Positions 1 to 7,429 of a stretch of DNA of 64,000 nucleotides are shown piece by piece. Location: positions 186,001 through 250,000 of the forward strand of contig JAJXVB010000001.1 in assembly GCA_021782365.1 (NCBI GenBank), read 5' to 3'. The stretch is from Pseudomonadota bacterium. Its GTDB lineage: Bacteria; Pseudomonadota; Gammaproteobacteria; Burkholderiales; Gallionellaceae. How positions within the stretch are numbered: the first letter of the stretch is position 1; every line of letters starts with the position of its first letter. Made by a program: the position numbers and the translations under genes. The notes under the pieces were generated by a model. That model was not told the origin of the DNA and did not search any database. It was given only the letters and a program-made list of their open reading frames with translations.

Positions 1-1021
1 CGATGTAGTCCGAATCCAGTATCTCGCCGAACACCCGGCGGGTCAGCTTGTCGCCCCGGTATGCGCCTTTGCTTCCATAACCGCTGCAGGGCTTGAAGAA
101 CAATTCCTTGCGGTGCTCCCACAAGTATTCCTCCGCCTCCTTTTTCACGACGAAGGAATGGGGTATACCCTTTTTCAATATGCCGATATCGGAATCCAGA
201 AAATTCATGCGCTTGAGCTCCTCCGCATCGGTCAGGCGCACGAGATTGCGCTTGTCCGCATAGCGCGCATAGTGCGATGGATCCGGGGTCAGCACGAGAT
301 CGTCTTCCTTCCAGGCCTGAAGAATGGCGGGATATCTCTCGAGAGAAAAATCGGTCAGACGATTGTAGACCATGTCGACCTTCTGCTTTCCCACATAAAG
401 CCCGTCGTCTCGTTTTTGAAGCAGGGAGGGATCGAGGATCAGCGTCCTGATGCCCGCCCTCTCGAAGAGCCGCAGCGCGTAAAGAAATTCCGGATAGAGG
501 TACTGGCCCTCCGGCTGCTCGTCGACGATGGCGATGCAGGAAAGCGGCTGATAGCCGCGCTTCAGGCGCCATTCGTTTTTGAACATGTCGATGAACACGC
601 GCTCCAGGTTGGGTTCGGACACCGCGATTCCCGGCAGTTCGCGCTGCTCGGTCTTCACCAGCGCATTCAGGAATGCCCCTCCCGCATTGGTGTTGATCTC
701 GATCAGATGCGCGCCTTCGCTGTTCAGATGAAAGTCGTAGCCGTAGAAGACGCCGCTGGCATTCCTGAAGCCGGGCCTGATGTCGATCTCTGGAGGCCCT
801 CCCCATGCTTCGCTTGCCATCACCCGGTTCGCCGCGGCGATCACCTCGGTCATCTGCTGCAAGCCTTCATGGCTCACGTAGACCGGCACCCTCGCGAAAA
901 GATGCGGGCAGCGCTCCGTGACCAGCGCATACCAGGCATCCCCCTGCGTTCTCAAGTTCGCCTCTATGCCCTGCAGCCTGCCCGAGCGGCAATCCGCATT
1001 GAGCCTTTCCGCCTCTTTCAT
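1..1021 (-). CDS. ATP-grasp-like protein, C-terminal part cut by window edge
   Basis: Last gene of the minus-strand fad run; it enters from base 1021 and is still open at base 1, so at least 340 codons are visible. The ATG at 1021 has a weak AGGCGGG upstream and lies 22 bases past the thiolase stop. Visible motifs are GVFYGYDFHLNSEG then HLIEINTNAGGAFLNAL (about residues 95-130), an acidic metal/ATP-type strand, and near the visible end FFKPCSGYGSKGAYRG, which resembles the glycine-rich nucleotide loop of ATP-grasp ligases. The order (acidic strand before the glycine-rich loop) suggests a circularly permuted ATP-grasp fold. Substrate unknown; a glutathione/peptide-ligase type reaction is only a guess. 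Antisense frames here are judged to be shadows. Confidence 0.6.
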   Translation of the reverse strand, partial: MKEAERLNADCRSGRLQGIEANLRTQGDAWYALVTERCPHLFARVPVYVSHEGLQQMTEVIAAANRVMASEAWGGPPEIDIRPGFRNASGVFYGYDFHLNSEGAHLIEINTNAGGAFLNALVKTEQRELPGIAVSEPNLERVFIDMFKNEWRLKRGYQPLSCIAIVDEQPEGQYLYPEFLYALRLFERAGIRTLILDPSLLQKRDDGLYVGKQKVDMVYNRLTDFSLERYPAILQAWKEDDLVLTPDPSHYARYADKRNLVRLTDAEELKRMNFLDSDIGILKKGIPHSFVVKKEAEEYLWEHRKELFFKPCSGYGSKGAYRGDKLTRRVFGEILDSDYI

Positions 1022-1043
1022 TATTCCCGCCTCGCAAACCGCA

Positions 1044-2225
1044 TCACAATGCCTCGAATATTCCCGCAGCGCCCATGCCCGTGCCTATGCACATCGTCAC
1101 CATGCCGTATCTCTGCTTACGCCTCCTGAGCCCGTGCAGCAATGTTGCTGTGCGTATCGCGCCTGTCGCACCCAAGGGATGGCCAAGCGCGATCGCGCCT
1201 CCCAGCGGGTTCACTATTTCAGGGTCGAGATGCATCTCGCGCATCACCGCAAGCGTCTGCGCCGCGAAGGCTTCGTTGAGTTCTATCCAGCTCATGTCGT
1301 CTAGCCTCAAGCCGGTTTTTTCAAGCGCGCGCTGGATCGCCTCTACAGGCCCTATGCCCATGATCTCGGGAGGAACTCCGACTACGGAATAGCCTAAAAA
1401 TTTTCCGATGGGCTCGAGATTGTAGCGCTTCAACGCATCTTCGGAACAAAGAAGAACCGCGCCCGCGCCGTCCGACATCTGCGAGCTGTTTCCCGCGGTC
1501 ACCGAACCGTTCTGCGCGAACACGGCCTTGAGTTTTCCCAGCGCCTCCATCGAAGTGTCGGAACGCGGTCCTTCGTCCTGGGCTGCGATGCGCTCGCTTG
1601 AAAATATGCCTCTGCCATCCAGGTCTGCGGTCCGCTCGACGATCGCATAGGGCGAGATCTCCTTTTCGAACTCGCCGTTGTTGATGGCTGAAAGCGCGCG
1701 CAGATGGCTTTTGAGCGCATAGGCGTCCTGATCCTCGCGCGACACATTCCATCTCTCGGCAACCCTCTCCGCGGTCAACCCCATGCCATAGGCGATCGCG
1801 CATTCTCGCTCGAATATCTCGGGATTGAATGCGACCTTGTTGCCCATCATCGGCACCATGCTCATGCTCTCGACTCCCGCCGCGAGCACCACATCCGCTT
1901 CGCCCAGACGCACCCTGTCCGCGGCCAGCGCTACCGCCTGGAGGCCGGATGCGCAGAAGCGGTTCACCGTGAAGCCCGGCACGCTTTCCGGAAGCCCGGC
2001 GAGGAGCAGCGCGATGCGCGCGACATTCATGCCCTGCTCGGCCTCCGGCATCGCGCAGCCTGCTATCACATCCGAAATCGCGGATGGATCGAGGCCTGGG
2101 ACGTCGGCTATCGCGCTCTTGATCGCATGCACGAGCAAATCGTCTGGGCGCGTGTTGCGGAACATGCCGCGCGGCGCCTTGCCGACCGGCGTTCTCCTGG
2201 CTGCGACGATATAGGCTTCCTTCAT
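1044..2225 (-). CDS. fadA: acetyl-CoA acyltransferase (3-ketoacyl-CoA thiolase)
   Basis: Thiolase of 393 residues that splits 3-ketoacyl-CoA with CoA to acetyl-CoA and a shortened acyl-CoA, the last step of beta-oxidation. The nucleophilic cysteine is in VNRFCASGLQA (about Cys91), the histidine in GGAIALGHPLGATGA, and the second cysteine in MCIGTGMGAAGIF close to the C-terminus, so all three catalytic elements are present. Length is normal for the family. It follows cnoX by 7 bases and sits in the same run as fadB, an acyl-CoA synthetase and fadE, which favours the degradative role over biosynthetic acetoacetyl-CoA formation. Confidence 0.92.
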   Translation of the reverse strand: MKEAYIVAARRTPVGKAPRGMFRNTRPDDLLVHAIKSAIADVPGLDPSAISDVIAGCAMPEAEQGMNVARIALLLAGLPESVPGFTVNRFCASGLQAVALAADRVRLGEADVVLAAGVESMSMVPMMGNKVAFNPEIFERECAIAYGMGLTAERVAERWNVSREDQDAYALKSHLRALSAINNGEFEKEISPYAIVERTADLDGRGIFSSERIAAQDEGPRSDTSMEALGKLKAVFAQNGSVTAGNSSQMSDGAGAVLLCSEDALKRYNLEPIGKFLGYSVVGVPPEIMGIGPVEAIQRALEKTGLRLDDMSWIELNEAFAAQTLAVMREMHLDPEIVNPLGGAIALGHPLGATGAIRTATLLHGLRRRKQRYGMVTMCIGTGMGAAGIFEAL

Positions 2226-2232
2226 GCCAAAC

Positions 2233-3096
2233 TCAGTAGAGGGCGCTCGAGAGCTTGCGCCGGTATTCGGCGACCAGTTCGTTCTGGCTGCCCAGAAGGT
2301 TGAACACGTCGAGCAGCGTCTTTCTCGCGATCTCGTCCTTGAATCCGCGGTTTTTCCTCACGATCTCGATCAGCTGGTCCATGCCTTCCGCATGCCGGCT
2401 TTCCGAGATCAACAGATTGGCAAACTTGAGTCTGGATTCGAGGTCGTCGCCGTTCGCCGCGATCGCCTCCTTGAGCGAGGCTTCGCTGTCACCCATCGAG
2501 CCCGCTTGCACGAATTTCAATCGCGCGCGCAGCTTAAGCACGCGATCTTCCTTCAGCACATCCGGATCGCGCAGGCTGTCCAGAAGCCTCTGCGCCTCCG
2601 CCGCCTCTCCCTGGTCGAGGAGGATTTGCGCGCTGTCCACCCTCACCCATTCGTTTCTGGGATCAAGCCCGTGCGCCTGGGCGAGCAGGCCCAGCGCTCC
2701 TGCGGGATTTCCTTTCTCTAGCATCTCGACGGCAGCCATGCGCAGCTCCTCGGACGGGCTGGGGATAATGTTCTCGAGCCATGCCCTGACCTCGTTCTCG
2801 GGCAGCGCTCCCGTGAATTCGTCGACTATCTTGCCTCCCGCCATCGCCTTCACCGCGGGGATGCCGCGCACCCCGTATTTCGCGGAGAGCTCCTGGTTCT
2901 CGTCCGCGTTGACCTTGACCAGAAGAAACTTGCCCGCATACTCTTCCGCAAGCTTCTCGAGTATGGGCTTGAGCGATTTGCACGGCGCGCACCAGGGCGC
3001 CCAGAAGTCGATCACCACCGGCTGCTTGTGCGATGCGGCGATTACCTTTTCGTCGAAGTCGGCAAGACTCACATCCATCGAATACATCTTCTGCAT
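2233..3096 (-). CDS. cnoX: thioredoxin-TPR co-chaperone CnoX/YbbN
   Basis: An N-terminal thioredoxin fold carries an intact WCAPC redox motif and the cis-proline GIPAV segment, followed by a C-terminal helical region of TPR-like repeats (from about residue 110: EMLEKGN, AQILLDQGEAAEAQRLLDS, FANLLISESRHAEGM). This is the YbbN/CnoX family, holdases that pass oxidatively damaged clients to GroEL/DnaK. E. coli YbbN lacks the full CxxC; here both cysteines are present, so redox activity is likely. The ATG at 3096 is chosen because AAGGAAAGGAA precedes it; an upstream GTG (3123) would add nine residues. It lies between fadB and fadA, an uncommon place. Confidence 0.87.
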   Translation of the reverse strand: MQKMYSMDVSLADFDEKVIAASHKQPVVIDFWAPWCAPCKSLKPILEKLAEEYAGKFLLVKVNADENQELSAKYGVRGIPAVKAMAGGKIVDEFTGALPENEVRAWLENIIPSPSEELRMAAVEMLEKGNPAGALGLLAQAHGLDPRNEWVRVDSAQILLDQGEAAEAQRLLDSLRDPDVLKEDRVLKLRARLKFVQAGSMGDSEASLKEAIAANGDDLESRLKFANLLISESRHAEGMDQLIEIVRKNRGFKDEIARKTLLDVFNLLGSQNELVAEYRRKLSSALY

Positions 3097-3164
3097 TTCC
3101 TTTCCTTGTCCGAAGTTCTCCACATCTTTAATCTAGCACCCTGGAAAAATCTCCGCAACGCGGG

Positions 3165-5642
3165 CTAGTTTCTGAGCGGCTTGCTGTTTTTCAGCATGTA
3201 TTCTATGCGGTCGCGGGTCTTGAAGTTCGCAAGGAGCTCCATGAAGTTATTGCGCTCCAGATCCAGCAGCCACTGCTCGTCCACCATCGTTCCGGAATCG
3301 ACATCTCCGCCGCAGAGGGTTTCGGCGATTCGAGAGCCGATCTCGTAATCGTGATCGGAGATGAATCCGCCTTCCTTCAGGTTGATCATCGCGGCCTTCA
3401 AGGTCGCGATTCCGGTGCGTCCCGCGACCGCGATCCTTCGCTCATGCAGCGGCGGCCTGTAATCGGTCGCATTCAGCGCGCGCGCCTCCTGATGCGCCAC
3501 ATGCAAAAGCTCGAAGCGGTTCATCACGATGCGGTCGGCATCCCTGATGTAGCCCATTTCGCGCGCCATTTCCGCGCTCTTCGAGACCTCCCCCATCGCG
3601 ATGTTCTGGAAATAGCGGCGAAGATACGGGAACACTTCTATGCGGCCGTCCCTCGCGAAGCGCTCGGCCTCCCTGAATGCGCGAAGCGCCATTTCCTTGC
3701 AGCCCCCGCCTGAGGGCAGCAGACCCACTCCAACCTCGACCAGACCGACATAGCTCTCGAGTGTGGCCACGATGCGCGCGCAGTGCAGCGGGAATTCGCA
3801 TCCGCCGCCCAGCGCAAGCCCGTCCACCGCCGCGATGACAGGAACCTGAGAATATTTAAGGCGCTGGGATACCGCCTGGAACTTCGCGACCACGGCCTCA
3901 ACATGGGGCACATTGCCTGTCGCCGCATCGATCAGGTCGCCGAGCCCTGCCCCGCCCGCAATCGCATATTTCACACGGCTGGCCGCCTGTTTCATTCTTC
4001 CGAAGATTCCATCCTCCGAAGGCTGCACGCCCTGCATCAGCTGCAGGAGATTCGCCCCATAGGAAAAAGGCGGCTCGGTCTGCCAGATGATCAGCGCGCT
4101 GTAGTCTTTCTCCGCTTCATGAACCGCGCGCAGCATGCCGTCCAGCACCCCGATGCCCACCGTATGCATCTTGCTCTTGAAGCTCAGGATCGCGATGTCT
4201 TCCTCCATGCGCCACATGCGCACTTCATCGGTCTCGAATATCGTGTCTCCATATCTGCAAGGTTCTCCATAAAGCCTTTCCGGAAACATCTGGCGATCAT
4301 AGACGGGAAGAGCTGACCTGGGTGTCCGGGATTTCTTAGCGGGAGAATAGGAACCCTCTTCGTCATGCACGCCTCTCCTCTGCGGATCAGAAGCCCAGCC
4401 AGGAAGCGGCGCATCCGACATCGCAAGCCCTCCTGAGATGTCCGAGGCTATCCATTCGGCCACATCATGCCATCCTGCTTCCTGCCATATCTCGAAGGGC
4501 CCCTTTTCCCAGCCGAATCCCCAGCGCACCGCGAAATCGACATCCCGCGCATTGTCGGCGATGTGCTCGAGATGAAGCGCGCAGTAATGGAACACATCGC
4601 GAAAGACCGCCCAGAGGAACTGAGATTGCTTGTGAGGATTGGCTCGCAGGCCTGCGAGCTTCTTCGCCCAGTCACGCTCATTCAGGATGCTCCTGACTCC
4701 CTCGTCGACCTTCGCATCCGACAGGCGGTATTCGTTCGTGTGCAGGTCGAGCACATGGATCTCTCCGCCTATCTTCTGATAGATGCCGCGCTTCGTCTTC
4801 TGGCCGAGCGCGCCCTGTTCCAGAAGATGGGAAAACCAGCCAGGGAGCTCGAAGTGCCTGTGCCAAGGATCGTCAGTCAGGTTCTCGCGCATGTTGTTGA
4901 CCACATGGGAAAACACATCCAGCCCCACGATGTCCAGCGTTCGGAAGGTAGCGCTCTTGGGGCGGCCGAGATAGCGGCCTGTCAGTGCATCGACGAGATC
5001 GAAGCCCATATGGCGAAGCTGCGCATGGTGCCTCGTCGCGAGCATGGAGAAAACGCCGATGCGGTTTGCAATGAAGCCAGGCGTATCCTTCGCTATCACC
5101 ACGCCTTTTCCGAGCGTCGAGACCAGAAAGGTCTCGAGCATGTCGAGAATGGCGGCATCGGTCTCGCGGCAGGAGATCAGTTCGACCAGATACATGTAGC
5201 GAGGCGGATTGAAGAAATGCATGCCGCAGAAGCGGCTTCTTAAAGACTCCGGCAGGGTTTGCGCAAGCTGGTTGATGGATAGCCCCGAGGTGTTGCTCGC
5301 CAGTATCGCGCGGCTTCCGAGATGGGGAGATATCCTGAAGTAAAGATCCGCCTTCAGGTCCATGCGCTCCGCGATCGCCTCGATTATGAGATCGCATTCA
5401 CTCAAGAGTTCGAGATGCTCCAGGTAATTCGCAGCCTTTATGAATCGGAGCCTTGCAGGACTGGAAACCGGGGATGGGTCGAGTTTCAAAAGGCTTTCGA
5501 TCGCGAATTCGACATTGCCGTTGGGATTGCCATCCCTGGGCAGATCGAAGAGCAAGGTCTCCACATTCGCGTTGACGAGATGGGCCGCGATCTGCGCGCC
5601 CATCACGCCTGCGCCCAGCACGGCAACTTTCCGGATATGCAT
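3165..5642 (-). CDS. fadB: 3-hydroxyacyl-CoA dehydrogenase / enoyl-CoA hydratase fusion
   Basis: Bifunctional beta-oxidation enzyme of about 825 residues with the dehydrogenase first. The NAD site is VLGAGVMGAQIAAHLV at the N-terminus, followed by the conserved NTSGLSINQLA and GMHFFNPPRYM segments. The crotonase domain is in the second half: oxyanion loop GGGCEFPLHCARI, with catalytic glutamates in GGGCE and LVEVGVGLLPSGGG. This domain order is opposite to E. coli FadB (hydratase first). The ATG at 5642 is preceded by GAGGGG and lies one base after the synthetase stop; longer starts overlap that gene. It catalyses hydration and then oxidation of 2-enoyl-CoA. Confidence 0.92.
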   Translation of the reverse strand: MHIRKVAVLGAGVMGAQIAAHLVNANVETLLFDLPRDGNPNGNVEFAIESLLKLDPSPVSSPARLRFIKAANYLEHLELLSECDLIIEAIAERMDLKADLYFRISPHLGSRAILASNTSGLSINQLAQTLPESLRSRFCGMHFFNPPRYMYLVELISCRETDAAILDMLETFLVSTLGKGVVIAKDTPGFIANRIGVFSMLATRHHAQLRHMGFDLVDALTGRYLGRPKSATFRTLDIVGLDVFSHVVNNMRENLTDDPWHRHFELPGWFSHLLEQGALGQKTKRGIYQKIGGEIHVLDLHTNEYRLSDAKVDEGVRSILNERDWAKKLAGLRANPHKQSQFLWAVFRDVFHYCALHLEHIADNARDVDFAVRWGFGWEKGPFEIWQEAGWHDVAEWIASDISGGLAMSDAPLPGWASDPQRRGVHDEEGSYSPAKKSRTPRSALPVYDRQMFPERLYGEPCRYGDTIFETDEVRMWRMEEDIAILSFKSKMHTVGIGVLDGMLRAVHEAEKDYSALIIWQTEPPFSYGANLLQLMQGVQPSEDGIFGRMKQAASRVKYAIAGGAGLGDLIDAATGNVPHVEAVVAKFQAVSQRLKYSQVPVIAAVDGLALGGGCEFPLHCARIVATLESYVGLVEVGVGLLPSGGGCKEMALRAFREAERFARDGRIEVFPYLRRYFQNIAMGEVSKSAEMAREMGYIRDADRIVMNRFELLHVAHQEARALNATDYRPPLHERRIAVAGRTGIATLKAAMINLKEGGFISDHDYEIGSRIAETLCGGDVDSGTMVDEQWLLDLERNNFMELLANFKTRDRIEYMLKNSKPLRN

Positions 5643-5643
5643 C

Positions 5644-7425
5644 TCAATGCCCCTCATAGAGCCGCCTGATCTGCATGGCATAGCGGCGTGAGACTTCATC
5701 GCGCTTGATCTTGAGCGTGGGCGTCACGAGGCCGCTTTTCACGTTCCAGGGTTCGTCCAGCAGCAGCACGCGGTTCACCCTCGCATATCCGGGAAACCCT
5801 CTCAGGTTGAGCGAGATGCGCTTCAGGACCTTGGCCTCGACGCGGCTGTCGGTCAGGGTTTCAGGCATGTCCGGTCGTATGCCGATCTCCTCGGCAAAAC
5901 CGGGCCAGGCTTCGGGATTCAGAACCGCTACCGCGACGAGATAGGGGCGAGCCTCGCCATATATCATCACCTGGTCGAAAAGCGGATCGTTCAGTATCGC
6001 AAGCTCCATGTCGTTTGGCGGTATCTTCTCGCCGTTGGACATCACGATGATCTCCTTGATGCGCCCGGTGATGTAGATATGCCCAGACTCCAGGATATGC
6101 GCCACGTCCCCTGTGTTGAGCCAGCCGTCGTGATCTATCGTCGCGCTCGTGGCCTCCGGATTGTTCCAGTATCCCATCATCACGTTGGGTCCCCTGGCGA
6201 ACAGCACATCCTGTTCGCCAAGTTTCACCTCCACCCCCCTTACCGGGCAACCCACGCTCTCGGGCCGGTTGTCTGCCAGGCGGTTCCCGCTGATCACGGG
6301 GCTCGTCTCCGTGAGCCCGTAACCCTGAAGTATGGGCAGCCCCAGGCTCACGAACATGCGGGAAATTTCCGAAGAAAGCGCGGCCCCTCCGCTGAAGGCG
6401 GCGCGCAAACGGCCTCCCAGCCTCTCCAGTATCTTTTGCGCCACGAGCCTGTCCAAAAGAGGCCAGAGCAGGAAGGAAGGCTTCCATGGGCCGCGCCCCT
6501 GCTGATGTTCGAAACGCGCCCACCCCGTGTCCACCGCAAGTCCGAAGAGCCAGCGGTTCAAGGGTGCGCCCTCATCCAGCCTCGCCCTGACCGCCGCATG
6601 CATGCGTTCAAAGATGCGCGGCACCGAGATCAGAAGCGTCGGGCGTATGCTTTGCAGGTCTTCGGAAAGCTGGGGTATGGAACGCGCGAACGCAACGGTC
6701 GCTCCCGCCATCACGGTCAGGTAATAACCCAGGGTGCGCTCGAAGGTATGCGAGAGCGGAAGGAAGGACAGGAATACGTCATCGCTTTTCACGTGGAAGG
6801 TGTCGAGGCACGCGTGCGCATTGCTCAGCATGTTCGCGTGCGAGAGCATCACGCCCTTGGGCTTCCCCGTGGTGCCCGATGTGTAGATGATGCTCGCCAG
6901 ATCGTCCTTCGATGCAGGAACTGGAGGCAAAGGATCGGCATTCTTGGGAAGGAATGCCTCCATGGACACGAGATGCGGATCGCCCCGCAGCCTGTCTATG
7001 CTGATGAAGCGCTGCACAGATCCCAGCTTTTCCCTCACCGTGAGCAGCGCCTGCCACTGTTCGGCATTCTCGAAGAGCAGCACCTTCGCGCCAGAATCGT
7101 TCACGATGTAGGCGACATTGTCCGGTCTGTCCACGGTATAAAGCGGGACGGTCACGAGCCCCAGGGACAAAGCCGCCTGGTCGAACATGATCCACACGGG
7201 ACAGTTTTTAAGCATGATCGCAACCCGATCGCCTGGCTTTAGGCCGAGCCCCGAGAGCGCATGCTGCCAGCGCGCGATTTGCCCCTGCATCTCGATCCAG
7301 GTGAATTCCCTCCAGGCGTTGTGCCTGAAATAACGATAGGCAGCCTTGCCCGGCGTGCGCTTCACGCGCTCAAGAAACAGCCCGTGCAGGCTGCCCGCCT
7401 CATCGGGAGAAATCACATCATCCAT
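5644..7425 (-). CDS. long-chain acyl-CoA synthetase (AMP-forming)
   Basis: AMP-binding enzyme of 593 residues that activates fatty acids to acyl-CoA via an acyl-adenylate. Signature YTSGTTGKPKGVMLSH forms the ATP loop; GYGLTETSP and the C-terminal LITPTLKIKR-like segment (visible as SGLVTPTLKIKRDEV) with its catalytic lysine complete the fold. It resembles the eukaryote-like Faa1/FadD15 class more than E. coli FadD in length and in the extended C-terminal part. The start at 7425 lies 5 bases after the fadE stop with AAGG upstream; an in-frame ATG at 7440 that overlaps fadE is an alternative. It supplies acyl-CoA to the dehydrogenase encoded just upstream. Confidence 0.9.
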   Translation of the reverse strand: MDDVISPDEAGSLHGLFLERVKRTPGKAAYRYFRHNAWREFTWIEMQGQIARWQHALSGLGLKPGDRVAIMLKNCPVWIMFDQAALSLGLVTVPLYTVDRPDNVAYIVNDSGAKVLLFENAEQWQALLTVREKLGSVQRFISIDRLRGDPHLVSMEAFLPKNADPLPPVPASKDDLASIIYTSGTTGKPKGVMLSHANMLSNAHACLDTFHVKSDDVFLSFLPLSHTFERTLGYYLTVMAGATVAFARSIPQLSEDLQSIRPTLLISVPRIFERMHAAVRARLDEGAPLNRWLFGLAVDTGWARFEHQQGRGPWKPSFLLWPLLDRLVAQKILERLGGRLRAAFSGGAALSSEISRMFVSLGLPILQGYGLTETSPVISGNRLADNRPESVGCPVRGVEVKLGEQDVLFARGPNVMMGYWNNPEATSATIDHDGWLNTGDVAHILESGHIYITGRIKEIIVMSNGEKIPPNDMELAILNDPLFDQVMIYGEARPYLVAVAVLNPEAWPGFAEEIGIRPDMPETLTDSRVEAKVLKRISLNLRGFPGYARVNRVLLLDEPWNVKSGLVTPTLKIKRDEVSRRYAMQIRRLYEGH

Positions 7426-7429
7426 TGCC

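Noticed and set aside
113-1129. Long plus-strand open frame opposite the ATP-grasp-like gene
   Set aside because: Low-complexity, His/Arg-rich translation without motifs; the minus strand reads a coherent protein with conserved loops in operon context.
6079-7242. 387-codon plus-strand frame opposite the acyl-CoA synthetase gene
   Set aside because: Antisense shadow; the minus strand encodes a complete AMP-binding enzyme.
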